This document shows, piece after piece, positions 19,300 through 27,800 of a stretch of DNA of 64,000 bases (position 1 is its first letter; each line of letters opens with the position of its first letter). Origin of the DNA: Holdemania massiliensis AP2 (lineage in GTDB: Bacteria > Bacillota_I > Bacilli_A > Erysipelotrichales > Erysipelotrichaceae); NCBI RefSeq assembly GCF_000327285.1, contig NZ_HE998568.1, positions 390,810 to 454,809 of the forward strand, given 5' to 3'. The notes beneath the pieces were generated by a model. It was not told the origin of the DNA. It saw nothing but the letters and a program-made list of their open reading frames with translations, and ran no database searches. The position numbers and the translations under genes were made by a program.

Positions 19300-20229
19300 A
19301 TGCTGAAAAGAAAACTAGGAAAAACAGGATTGGATGTTTCGGCGGTGGGTATGGGAACCTGGAACATTGGCAATCAATGGGGTGAACTGGATGAAAAACA
19401 GGTTTACGATACAATTCAGACTGCGTACAGCCAGGGTATTACCGTTTTTGATACAGCGGATGCTTACGGCATCCCCGGAGGCTGTTCGGAAGAACGGCTG
19501 GGACAGGCCTTAAAAGGAATGCGTGAGAATGTCGTTTTCATCTCCAAATTCGGCAACTGGGCCAAACGGTTCGGCGGAGCGATGCAGTTTACCTGTGCCG
19601 ACATCGTAATCGAAGCCTGCCATGCTTCGCTGTTTCGCTTGCAGACAAATTACCTGGATGTTGCGCTGTGTCATCTCAATGATTTAAAGCCGGAGGAAAC
19701 CGAACCTTGGCTGGATGGACTGGATGAGCTGAAACGGCGAGGATTGATCCGCCATTATGGAATTTCGACGGATGATCTGAACGTCCTGAAAGAATTCAAC
19801 CGCCGCGGCAGCTGCGAGGTGGTCGAACTGGATTATTCACTAATCAATAAAACACCGGAAACTAACGGAATGCTGGACTACTGCCTGAATAACAACATCG
19901 GTGTGCTTGTCCGCGGCCCATTAGCCCAAGGCATTCTTTCTGGTCATTATACCCGCGAAACGCACTTCACGGACACAATCCGAACACCGTTTAACGAAGG
20001 CGGCAGTGCCCGTGAAGTTTATCTGCAGAAAATGGACCGCTTAGACCGGATCATCGCCGCTGCCGGCCGTGAAAATCTGATCGAAACCAGTCTGCGCTAT
20101 ATTCTTAACCATCCTTGTCAACCTGTCGTTATTCCCGGCGCCAAATCGCCAAAGCAAGCCATCGCCAATGCCGCTGCCGGCAGCGCTTTATTAGAAGACG
20201 AATTGTATGCCAAACTGAAAGCCTGTTAA
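19300..20229 (+). CDS. Aldo/keto reductase
   Basis: 309 residues. NAD(P)H-dependent oxidoreductase of the AKR superfamily with the TIM-barrel marks MGTWNIGNQW, FDTADAYG (catalytic Asp and Tyr), FISKFGNW (catalytic Lys), LCHLND (His), RGPLAQGILSG and VIPGAKSPKQ near the end. Substrate unknown. The start is an ATG after AGGAGGA. A TATAAT at 19271..19276 is a possible -10 with a poor -35. It is followed by its own terminator, so it is probably a single-gene unit. Confidence 0.92.
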   Translation: MLKRKLGKTGLDVSAVGMGTWNIGNQWGELDEKQVYDTIQTAYSQGITVFDTADAYGIPGGCSEERLGQALKGMRENVVFISKFGNWAKRFGGAMQFTCADIVIEACHASLFRLQTNYLDVALCHLNDLKPEETEPWLDGLDELKRRGLIRHYGISTDDLNVLKEFNRRGSCEVVELDYSLINKTPETNGMLDYCLNNNIGVLVRGPLAQGILSGHYTRETHFTDTIRTPFNEGGSAREVYLQKMDRLDRIIAAAGRENLIETSLRYILNHPCQPVVIPGAKSPKQAIANAAAGSALLEDELYAKLKAC

Positions 20230-20258
20230 GACAGTTCCATATTATTCTTTTAATTCCT

Positions 20259-20289
20259 GCCCATCGGCGAATTCCGATGGGCTTTTTTT
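20259..20289 (+). terminator. Terminator of the aldo/keto reductase gene
   Basis: GCCCATCGG pairs with CCGATGGGC around a 6-base loop and is followed by seven Ts. Confidence 0.9.
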
Positions 20290-20417
20290 AAGTCAGAATT
20301 ACTAACAGATCAATGTAAATATCGATTAAAAACGATAATCTGAAATCTGGACATCGGACATTTCATCATCTTGCATAGGATTAAAAAACGACGAACTGAA
20401 AAAGGGGGTTCTTAGTT

Positions 20418-20796
20418 ATGTTTCCCCGAAAACTACCATGCTTTATGCTTAGCCTGCTTCTGTTTGCTGCCTGCAGATCCAAGAAAAGTTCATTGGGGGC
20501 TGAGATTTCAAAAACGCCTGAACTTCTGATTATGGATGAAACTCAGCTGGAGCATTTGAGTGATATAGAAGATGACTATTATTTGTTATTCTGCAACGAA
20601 AAGAATACTGTTCAAGCCTTTGCGGTTTTCTTAAAAGAAACTGCCAAATCACGCCGAACAGCCCCAGCTCGTTCACTGTCTTTTATGTGGAACCAATCCC
20701 TGAGTTCACTCAGCCCCCGACACCCCTGAAGAATATGCGAAAATCTTTGAGGCAAAGCTCAATAAAAGGCAGTCATCCGTTTCTTTGAGTATCTAG
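20418..20796 (+). pseudogene. Frameshifted small lipoprotein gene
   Basis: The intact first part (20418..about 20648) encodes a signal peptide with lipobox (LLLFAAC) and a segment with EDDYYLLFCNEKNTVQAFAV. Sensible protein then continues in other frames: FTVFYVEPIPEFTQPPTP from about 20648 in a second frame, then EEYAKIFEAKLNK in a third frame up to a stop at 20796. The frame actually joined to the start instead runs into low-complexity Arg/Ser sequence and stops at 20729. Two indels therefore appear to have broken a gene of about 125 codons. A ribosome-like AAAGGGGG precedes the ATG at rather long spacing. Sequencing error is an alternative. Confidence 0.6.
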
Positions 20797-20863
20797 CTCT
20801 GGCTCAGCCCTTGTGAATCCTGAAAGAAAAATCAAATCATTGTTAGCTTAATTTAACTTTTGA

Positions 20864-20892
20864 TTGACAAACCGTTTAATCAATGTTAAATT
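20864..20892 (+). promoter_or_regulatory. Candidate promoter of cydDC
   Basis: TTGACA at 20864..20869 and TAAATT at 20887..20892 with a 17-base spacer. The promoter is flanked by TTTAAC (20852) and GTTAAA (20885) inverted arms and overlaps a CAATGTTA motif. Confidence 0.5.
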
Positions 20893-20908
20893 TCATCATG
20901 TTGAAGAT

Positions 20909-20942
20909 AAAAAGAACGCGGGTACAACATCCGCCTTCTTTT
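20909..20942 (+). other. Leader hairpin upstream of cydD
   Basis: AAAAGAA-C-GCGG and CCGC-C-TTCTTTT pair with one C-C mismatch around a 9-10 base loop. It resembles a weak terminator or attenuator in the leader, between the promoter and the start codon. Confidence 0.45.
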
Positions 20943-20946
20943 CAAA

Positions 20947-20974
20947 TCAAATGTTATCTCACACTAACATTTGA
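20947..20974. promoter_or_regulatory. Perfect inverted repeat just upstream of cydD
   Basis: TCAAATGTTA and TAACATTTGA (10-bp arms, 8-base spacer) end right before the ribosome site. Similar TTGTTA/ATGTTA motifs recur at about 20838 and 20880, suggesting a set of regulator sites. The spacing does not match a Rex or Fnr consensus exactly. Confidence 0.5.
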
Positions 20975-20991
20975 CGAAAGGAGTTTTCTCA

Positions 20992-22731
20992 ATGATGATC
21001 AATAAACGACTGATTCAGGCCGTACCCGAATCAAAACAGGCTGTCAGGGATCAAGTTTTGCTGCAATGGGGCAGTTTGATCGCCAACCTGATCATTTTGT
21101 TTACCTTCGCGTTTCTGTTGGAAGCCTTGTGGAAAAATCAGCTGAACGCTCTGCGGCTAAGCTGCGCCGCCGTACTTATTTTCGGCAGTTTGGTGGTCCG
21201 GTGGTTCTGCACAAGCGCCGCCAGCCGTAAAAGCTTCGAGGCTTCGCGCTCTGTCAAGCAGATTTTACGCCGGCAGATCCTGGAAAAATTACTGCGTCTG
21301 GGCGTGAGTTATCGGGAACAGACTGCGACAGCGGAGATCGTACAAATTGCGGTTGAAGGCGTTGATCAGCTGGAAACCTACTTTGGAGCTTATCTGCCGC
21401 AGTTTTTTTACAGTATGCTGGCGCCGCTGACGCTCTTTGCCGCCCTTTCCTGGATCAGCCTGCCTTCGGCATTAGCCCTTCTGTTCTGCGTTCCATTAAT
21501 TCCCATCGCGATTGCGGCTGTGCAGACCTTTGCAAAGAAACTGCTCTCTCGCTATTGGGGACAATACGCTTCTTTGGGCGACAGCTTTTTAGAAAATCTG
21601 CAAGGTTTGACAACCCTAAAAATTTATCAGGCCGATGAAGCGATGGCCTTGAAAATGGACGTTGAAGCCGAGCATTTCCGCAAGATCACCATGCGGGTGC
21701 TGACGATGCAGCTCAACTCGATTATCATCATGGATTGGGTTGCTTATGGCGGGGCCGCCTTGGGTGTATTTCTGGCTGCGGCACAGCTGCGGTCCGGAGC
21801 TATTTCATTGGCTCAGGCGTTGGCCATTATTTTCTTATCGGCTGAATTTTTCATTCCGATGCGGCAGCTGGGCAGTTTCTTCCACATTGCGATGAACGGC
21901 ATGGCCGCCAGCGACAAGATTTTTCAGCTGCTCGATCTGCCCGAACCTTCCGAAAAAACGGAAATCATCACCGAAACCCATCCGACGATTGAAATTCAAA
22001 ACTTAGGCTACCAATACCAGCCTGATCAAACGGTACTGAAGAACATCAGCACAGCCTTCCCCTTCGGCAGCTTGATTGCGATCGTCGGCGAAAGCGGCAG
22101 CGGCAAATCGACGCTGGCCAAGATTCTGACCGGACAAAATCAAAACTACAGCGGCCATGTTCGGCTTGGATCTCTGGAATTAAACCAGATCCGTGAGACC
22201 AGTCTGATGAAAACCGTGACCTATATCGGTCACAGCAGCATTTTGTTTAAAGGCACCGTCCGCGACAACCTGTTAATCGGCAATCCGCACGCGGATGATT
22301 CACAGCTCTGGACCGTTCTTGAACAGACCCGCCTGGCTGATTTTCTGCGCAGTGAACAAGGTCTGGATACTATCCTGCTGGAAAAAGCCGCCAATCTCTC
22401 AGGCGGTCAGATTCAGCGGTTAGCTTTAGCCCGCGCATTGCTGCATGACACGCCTATCTACATCTTTGATGAAGCGACTTCCAATATTGATGTAGAAAGT
22501 GAGGCTGATATTCTCAGCCGGATTCACCAGCTGACCCGCCAGCATCTGGTCATCCTGATTTCCCATCATTTAACTCAGGTTCAGCATGCGGATCAGATTC
22601 TGGTTCTGGAACAGGGATCGCTGAAAGAAGTTGGAACGCATGAGGATTTATTGAAATACAACGGTGTCTATGCTGATCTTTGGCACACCCAGAAGCAGCT
22701 GGAGAACGGCTGCGAGGAGGTAAACGCATGA
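20992..22731 (+). CDS. cydD: ABC exporter half, CydD-type (thiol/heme-linked)
   Basis: 579 residues from the ATG at 20992, which follows GAAAGGAG; the TTG 21 bases earlier overlaps the operator-like repeat. N-terminal six-helix membrane domain (about 20-310), then an ATPase domain with Walker A GESGSGKST, signature LSGGQIQRLALARALL and Walker B IYIFDEATSNID. CydD pairs with CydC to export cysteine/glutathione and support assembly of cytochrome bd. It overlaps cydC by 4 bases. No cydAB is in the window, so the assignment rests on the pair's order and the VAYGGAALGVFLAA-type membrane sequence; another heterodimeric exporter is possible. Confidence 0.82.
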   Translation: MMINKRLIQAVPESKQAVRDQVLLQWGSLIANLIILFTFAFLLEALWKNQLNALRLSCAAVLIFGSLVVRWFCTSAASRKSFEASRSVKQILRRQILEKLLRLGVSYREQTATAEIVQIAVEGVDQLETYFGAYLPQFFYSMLAPLTLFAALSWISLPSALALLFCVPLIPIAIAAVQTFAKKLLSRYWGQYASLGDSFLENLQGLTTLKIYQADEAMALKMDVEAEHFRKITMRVLTMQLNSIIIMDWVAYGGAALGVFLAAAQLRSGAISLAQALAIIFLSAEFFIPMRQLGSFFHIAMNGMAASDKIFQLLDLPEPSEKTEIITETHPTIEIQNLGYQYQPDQTVLKNISTAFPFGSLIAIVGESGSGKSTLAKILTGQNQNYSGHVRLGSLELNQIRETSLMKTVTYIGHSSILFKGTVRDNLLIGNPHADDSQLWTVLEQTRLADFLRSEQGLDTILLEKAANLSGGQIQRLALARALLHDTPIYIFDEATSNIDVESEADILSRIHQLTRQHLVILISHHLTQVQHADQILVLEQGSLKEVGTHEDLLKYNGVYADLWHTQKQLENGCEEVNA

Positions 22732-24383
22732 AAACCCGGAATACTTATACGCTGTGCCGGCAAATGATCGGTCTGGTTAAACCGTTGAGCGGCTGGATGG
22801 TGATGGCTGTCACCTTTGGTTTTCTTGGTCATCTTGGTGCTGCTTTCATTACTATTGAAGGCGCGGGTGTGCTGCTCAGCATTATTTTTCCAGGCACTGC
22901 CGCATATCTAGGCGGCTTATGGCTGATCGTTGTCCTAGCTTTGCTGCGTGGTATCTTACGGTATGGTGAACAGGCTTGTAATCATACGATAGCCTTCCGC
23001 TTGCTGGCGCTGATCCGTTCTCAAGTCTTCAGCGCCCTGCGGAAATTGGCGCCGGCAAAACTGGAAGGGGCGGATAAAGGGAATCTGATCACACTGATCA
23101 CCTCTGATATTGAATTGCTTGAAGTCTTTTATGCGCATACGATTTCTCCCATTCTGATCGCCTTGTTCATGAGCCTGTTTATGACCCTTTGGATCGGCCG
23201 CTTCCACCCGCTGTTAGGGGTCATAGCGCTGGCTGCTTATGTCACTGTCGGAATCCTCGTTCCGCTCTATATCCACCGAAAATCGCAGGGTTTAGGCACG
23301 CAGCTTCGACGGCAATCCGGGTCGTTGAGCAGTTCGGTTCTGGAAACCTCGCGCGGACTTTCGGAGATCCTGCAGTTTGATGTTGGCGAACAGCGCCTGG
23401 CTGATCTGGATCAGCGTACGGAAGTCCTAGCCAAGCATGAATTGACGATGAAAATTCTCAATGGAAAAAATATAGCGCTGACTCAGACTCTGGTTTTACT
23501 TTTTGACAGTCTGCTGCTGATCGCCGCCGGTTTGCTCGTTCATACAGGCCGGCTGGATTTCAGCAGTGCGGTGCTGGCCTTTGTCGGTCTGATGAGCTCC
23601 TTCGGACCGGTCATCGCCTTGGCCAATCTGGGCAGTACGCTGCAGAACACCTTGGCCAGCGGCAACCGTGTGCTGGACCTGCTGGAAGAAACGCCGGTTG
23701 TCGATGAAATCACCGGCCGGCCGCAGATTGACTTCACCGGCGCCAAGGCCGAGAATCTGAGCTTCAGTTATGGAGAAGAAGAAATTCTTTCCGACCTCTC
23801 GCTAGATATTCCGCAGGGAAAAATCACCGGCATCGTCGGCCGCAGCGGCAGCGGCAAATCGACCTTTCTGAAACTCTTGATGCGCTTCTGGGAAGTCCGG
23901 CAAGGCACATGCACACTGTCCGGCACATCGATTTCCGATATCAACACGGTTAATCTGCGGGAATTGGAAAGCTATGTTACCCAGGAAACCCATTTGTTTC
24001 ATGATACGATTGCCAACAATCTGCGGATTGCCAAACAAGACGCAACCCTAGAAGAAATCCAGGAAGCCTGCCGCAAAGCTTCCATCCATGACTGGATTCT
24101 CACGCTTCCCCAAGGCTATGATACCCCGGTAGGTGAGCTGGGCGATACCTTATCCGGCGGAGAACGGCAGCGGCTGGGTCTGGCTCGGGCATTTCTGCAT
24201 TCAGCGCCTTTGATTCTTCTGGATGAACCCACTTCCAATCTTGACAGCCTGAACGAAGCCATCATTCTGCATGCGCTGCAGAAAGAAACACAGGATCGGA
24301 CCGTCGTTCTAGTTTCCCATCGCGCTTCAACGATGCGGATCGCCGATCAGGTGATCCCCGTTGAAAACGGAAGGCGCAGCTGA
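22728..24383 (+). CDS. cydC: ABC exporter half, CydC-type
   Basis: 551 residues from the ATG at 22728, preceded by GAGGAGG and overlapping the cydD stop (ATGA). Membrane domain about 10-310, then ATPase with GRSGSGKST, LSGGERQRLGLARAFL and LILLDEPTSNLD. Sequences such as SRGLSEILQFDVGEQRLADL and LGSTLQNTLASGNRVLDLLEE resemble CydC. Expected to dimerise with the product of the preceding gene. Confidence 0.82.
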   Translation: MKTRNTYTLCRQMIGLVKPLSGWMVMAVTFGFLGHLGAAFITIEGAGVLLSIIFPGTAAYLGGLWLIVVLALLRGILRYGEQACNHTIAFRLLALIRSQVFSALRKLAPAKLEGADKGNLITLITSDIELLEVFYAHTISPILIALFMSLFMTLWIGRFHPLLGVIALAAYVTVGILVPLYIHRKSQGLGTQLRRQSGSLSSSVLETSRGLSEILQFDVGEQRLADLDQRTEVLAKHELTMKILNGKNIALTQTLVLLFDSLLLIAAGLLVHTGRLDFSSAVLAFVGLMSSFGPVIALANLGSTLQNTLASGNRVLDLLEETPVVDEITGRPQIDFTGAKAENLSFSYGEEEILSDLSLDIPQGKITGIVGRSGSGKSTFLKLLMRFWEVRQGTCTLSGTSISDINTVNLRELESYVTQETHLFHDTIANNLRIAKQDATLEEIQEACRKASIHDWILTLPQGYDTPVGELGDTLSGGERQRLGLARAFLHSAPLILLDEPTSNLDSLNEAIILHALQKETQDRTVVLVSHRASTMRIADQVIPVENGRRS

Positions 24384-24420
24384 TGATGCATCGATTTAAG
24401 GAAAAAGGAGAAAAAATGAT

Positions 24421-24831
24421 ATGAAGCGAACTCTTTTGATCTCGCTGGGTACCGTCAGTCTGATCCTCGGTGCTTTGGGCGCTGTACTGCCGCTGCTTCC
24501 GACCGTTCCCTTTCTGTTATTTTCGGTCTGCTGCTATGCGAAAAGCTCCAAAAGGCTGCATACCTGGCTTCTCAATACCGCACTTTATAAGCAGAATCTG
24601 GAAAGCTATGTTCAGGGAAAAGGCATGACTGCCAGGACAAAATTACGGATTATGACAGCAGTGACACTGATGATGGCCTTGGGATGGATCATGATGTCCC
24701 GTGTTCCTGTCGGCCGGCTTATTCTGTTGGGCGTCTGGCTTTTTCATATCCTGTACTTTATTTTTGGAATCCGCACGCTGCCGGAAAATAAGGGCAAAGT
24801 TCCTATCACTGAAGCTGAAGAAGAATTCTGA
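24421..24831 (+). CDS. DUF454 (YbaN-family) membrane protein
   Basis: 136 residues, with hydrophobic stretches at the N-terminus (about 5-40) and in the middle (about 80-115). LGALGAVLPLLPTVPFLLFS and CYAKSSKRLHTWLLN are the DUF454 signature. Function unknown, a small inner-membrane protein. It lies 37 bases after cydC with GGAGAAAAA upstream, so it is probably the last gene of cydDC. Confidence 0.88.
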   Translation: MKRTLLISLGTVSLILGALGAVLPLLPTVPFLLFSVCCYAKSSKRLHTWLLNTALYKQNLESYVQGKGMTARTKLRIMTAVTLMMALGWIMMSRVPVGRLILLGVWLFHILYFIFGIRTLPENKGKVPITEAEEEF

Positions 24832-24895
24832 GCGGATATCATCCGCCGTGATGATTCTGCCCTTGCCTCTTTGAAAAGTTCTGCCAGACAGAAAA

Positions 24896-24937
24896 GACGC
24901 TTCCTCCCATGGGGTGAGGAAGCGTTCTATTTTTTTA
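24896..24937. terminator. Bidirectional terminator after the cydDC operon
   Basis: GACGCTTCCTC pairs with GAGGAAGCGTT around a 9-base loop, with a T-run on the plus side and TCTTTTC on the minus side. It lies between convergent units. Confidence 0.85.
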
Positions 24938-24966
24938 GGCTAAGTGCTTCAAGTATCCGCCGCGGT

Positions 24967-26739
24967 TTATTTCGCCGCCGCTGCCGTGCCGGCAATCCGG
25001 CCGGTTGTAGCATACAGACCTAAAGAAGCTGCCAAAACATAATTTTCGTTATAGAAATAACGATTGCTCATTTCGCCGGCCGCAAACAGGCCCGGGATGG
25101 CCTCGCCGGTCTGGTTCAGGACCTGACCGGTTTCGCTGGTCAAAACCCCGCCCTGAGATCCGAAAGTCGTCGGATAGAAGATCACGGCATAATAAGGAGC
25201 CTGATCCAAAAAGACTAAGTTTTCAGGCGACTTCCCGAAATCTTCGTCTTTCCCGGCTTCTGCCTGCTGGTTGTAGCGGTCAAAGCTGGCCTTCAGCGCG
25301 GCTGCGTCCACCTTCATGCCTTCCGCTAAGGCTTCGATCGTATCCGCCTTGACTACGGCGCCGGCCGCTGCTCCTTTTTCCAGAATTGCAGCTGTATCCG
25401 CATCGCTGGAATCATAAATATAGTAGAACGGAGCATTGCCGTCCTGAATCATATCCGAGCCTAAAGCATCATAATAAACCGCACTTTCGCTGGCAAAACG
25501 TTCACCCTTGGCATTGACGCCCAGCTGCTTATTCGTTGTCAGCTTTGCCGCCTCCTCCACCTGGCTGGCTAATCTCGGATCCACCGTGGTTGCGCAAATC
25601 GAAGTAAAGAAGTTCTCAAACGGAACAGCTCCGGCTTCCAATGCCATAGTCATGCCATCCCCGGTTGAACCTGACGCGGCAACAGAAATCGTCTGCGCCT
25701 GGGCAACCTTCGGTGAATACTGCTTTACCATTTCACCATTCGCAGAGATCCCGCCGGTAGCCAAAACGACGCTGGAGGCATTAAAGGTAATCACTTTGTC
25801 TGCCGTTTCCGCAACGACGCCGACAACGGCGCCCTGATCATCAATAACCAGCTTTTCACCCTTGCACTCCGTGATTACTTCGATTCCTTGGTTCTCTGCA
25901 ATCTTGACCATTTCATCAATCAAGCCGCGTCCGCCTAATGGATTATGCGCTGTCGGATAAGGCCCAAAACCGGTAAAGACTTCCCAGGTCACGCCTTTTT
26001 CCTGCAGCCAATCGACCGTTTCTCCGGTTTTGGAAACAATCTCTTCCCACCGCGTTTCATCAGGATAACCGGACTGCTGGCCAGAATAACTCATCCGCTC
26101 ATCCCAATACTTACGGAATGTATCCAGAGAATCATCAAAATCAGTATCGTCATACAGTTTGGAATCAATGCTGATCAAATAACCGCCCGCAATCGCCGTC
26201 GTGCCGCCGGTCACAGCCTGCTTTTCAATGACAACGACATCGGCCCCAGCTTCTTTGGCACTCAGGGCCGCGCTCATTCCGGTAATTCCGGAGCCTACGA
26301 CGATCACATCCGTATCACGGCTTTCTTCCGTCTTGGTTTTTGCCGTCTGATTGGCAGCTGTCTTAAGCTGTTCTGCATCGCCGCCCGCCTGCACGACACA
26401 GTCTTCAATCGCTTCCAGAATTCCCTTGCTTGACTTGGTTGCCCCTGCAACGGTATCTACCGCCAGGCTCTGGCTGCTCATCACGCTCTGCGGAATCTTC
26501 TCGATTGCCGGATCACTGATCCCTGCGGTTTCTTGATGTTCTTTAATCGTGATTGAGGCAATTTCCGTATCCGTAAAGGTTACCTCTACAGTGATCGAAT
26601 CGTTGTTGCCCTTCCCTGTTCCGGTGTACGTTCCCGCTTTGAATAAACTGTTTCCGCCCGAAGTTGGTGATTTCGGACTGCCGGAGCATCCAGCTAAGCA
26701 TAATAACGATGCTAAACACAGACAAATGAGCTTTTTCAT
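24967..26739 (-). CDS. Flavinylated lipoprotein reductase (FMN_bind + fumarate-reductase-like FAD domain)
   Basis: 590 residues from the ATG at 26739, preceded by AGGAGGG; the longer reading lacks such a site. Signal peptide with lipobox (LCLAGC), then an FMN-binding domain with the ApbE attachment motif DTVAGAT (about residue 100), then a FAD domain starting TDVIVVGSGITGMSAALSA and ending GLFAAGEMSNRYFYNENYVL. Such secreted enzymes reduce unsaturated organic acids as respiratory electron acceptors. The canonical fumarate-site block HTMGG and HGxNRLGGN of flavocytochrome c is replaced (GSQGGVL and SNRYFYNENY), so fumarate is not the evident substrate. Single-gene unit with its own promoter. 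Confidence 0.88.
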   Translation of the reverse strand: MKKLICLCLASLLCLAGCSGSPKSPTSGGNSLFKAGTYTGTGKGNNDSITVEVTFTDTEIASITIKEHQETAGISDPAIEKIPQSVMSSQSLAVDTVAGATKSSKGILEAIEDCVVQAGGDAEQLKTAANQTAKTKTEESRDTDVIVVGSGITGMSAALSAKEAGADVVVIEKQAVTGGTTAIAGGYLISIDSKLYDDTDFDDSLDTFRKYWDERMSYSGQQSGYPDETRWEEIVSKTGETVDWLQEKGVTWEVFTGFGPYPTAHNPLGGRGLIDEMVKIAENQGIEVITECKGEKLVIDDQGAVVGVVAETADKVITFNASSVVLATGGISANGEMVKQYSPKVAQAQTISVAASGSTGDGMTMALEAGAVPFENFFTSICATTVDPRLASQVEEAAKLTTNKQLGVNAKGERFASESAVYYDALGSDMIQDGNAPFYYIYDSSDADTAAILEKGAAAGAVVKADTIEALAEGMKVDAAALKASFDRYNQQAEAGKDEDFGKSPENLVFLDQAPYYAVIFYPTTFGSQGGVLTSETGQVLNQTGEAIPGLFAAGEMSNRYFYNENYVLAASLGLYATTGRIAGTAAAAK

Positions 26740-26785
26740 GCCCTTCCCTCCTTGACATGCATCAACGCATGTTTTCTTTATCACA

Positions 26786-26814
26786 ATTATACATCAATGC
26801 ATAAAATAGTACAA
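26786..26814 (-). promoter_or_regulatory. Promoter of the flavinylated reductase at 24967
   Basis: On the minus strand TTGTAC (26809..26814) and TATAAT (26786..26791) have a 17-base spacer. Two direct repeats, ATCAACGCAT (26761) and ATCAATGCAT (26793), lie 32 bases apart; one sits within the promoter spacer and the other downstream of the -10, a candidate regulator binding arrangement. Confidence 0.7.
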
Positions 26815-26984
26815 GAGTAAGAAAAGGACTGTTACAAATCAGAAATTGAGAGAAAACCTGAGCGTTTTAGTCTATACTCTGAGTTTTCCCCATTTTATAG
26901 CAAAACGATAAAAGGAAACAATTCTGAAAATAACTGGATCTCTTCAAGTCTGGATTTCAATCCTATTTCAAGTCCGGCCGCTGC

Positions 26985-27689
26985 CTACATTCCCGATTTT
27001 GAAACAGGACGCAGAATCCCGATCGGCGTACTCTGATCACTCTGCCCCAACGGATTATCACTGAGGATCTCCGCCAGCTTTCGGCGGTTGACAGACGCCG
27101 GCCAGACGCCGAGGATTTCAGCTCCGTAATCATTGATATCCACAATCGCAACCGGATGGTCCAGCAGCATAGCACAGTGCATCGCTGTCCGCTGGGGATC
27201 CAGCGGTCCCAGCACAACATATTGATGATATGGAGGCAGAGTGTAATCACAGGGACCGTCAATCACCGCCGCTTTTCTTCCGGCTACACGATAGAACCAG
27301 CCTTTCTGACCTAACAGCTTACCCAGCATGCCGATTGCCGCGGCCAGTAAGATTCTCAGAACACCGCATTCCTCAATAGCCATCTGCATGGTTTCCGGCA
27401 TGCCCAGACCAATTCCGCGGGGCGTTTTGGTTACGAAACGGCTGAGCAGCCGTGCCAGACGGCCCGGCACAATCGCTGACAGCGGAAAAGCCCGGCCTTG
27501 AGTACAGGCCACCATTTTTTCGCTCATGAATACAAGATCTCCCTTTTCCAGCTGCGGCGCCACTACCTGGCGAAGCAGCTCATCCAGATCATCGTGTTCC
27601 GTGATGACCGGCGTTTTCAGGGCGTAACGGTCATAGCTATAACCAGAGACCTCGATTCTTTTCTGTTTGTTTTCATTCACTTTTAACAT
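26985..27689 (-). CDS. Coenzyme F420-0:L-glutamate ligase-like (CofE-like) protein
   Basis: 234 residues from the ATG at 27689, which follows AGAGGA at 7 bases; a GTG one codon earlier is the alternative. CofE marks: the early LEKGDLVFMSEKMVACTQGR segment (about 45-65), AIDGPCDY-like metal/nucleotide region (about 145), and AIVDINDYGAEILG (about 180). CofE adds glutamate to F420-0 with GTP. No other F420 genes are nearby and such bacteria are not known to make F420, so the real acceptor is probably another carboxylate. Lone gene on its strand between unrelated units. Confidence 0.75.
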   Translation of the reverse strand: MLKVNENKQKRIEVSGYSYDRYALKTPVITEHDDLDELLRQVVAPQLEKGDLVFMSEKMVACTQGRAFPLSAIVPGRLARLLSRFVTKTPRGIGLGMPETMQMAIEECGVLRILLAAAIGMLGKLLGQKGWFYRVAGRKAAVIDGPCDYTLPPYHQYVVLGPLDPQRTAMHCAMLLDHPVAIVDINDYGAEILGVWPASVNRRKLAEILSDNPLGQSDQSTPIGILRPVSKSGM

Positions 27690-27800
27690 CACGACGTCCT
27701 CTTTTCATAAAAACAGCTTAGACGTGTGTTGTTGTCAGAGTGTATGCAAATTGTTATGAAGTTGTAAAAACTGCAGGCATTATCTCAGTCCACATTGAAA

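Noticed and set aside
20909-20942. T-box riboswitch in the cydD leader
   Set aside because: The hairpin has some GCGGGTAC-like letters, but the T-box core (AGGGTGGNACCGCG) and stem I are absent.
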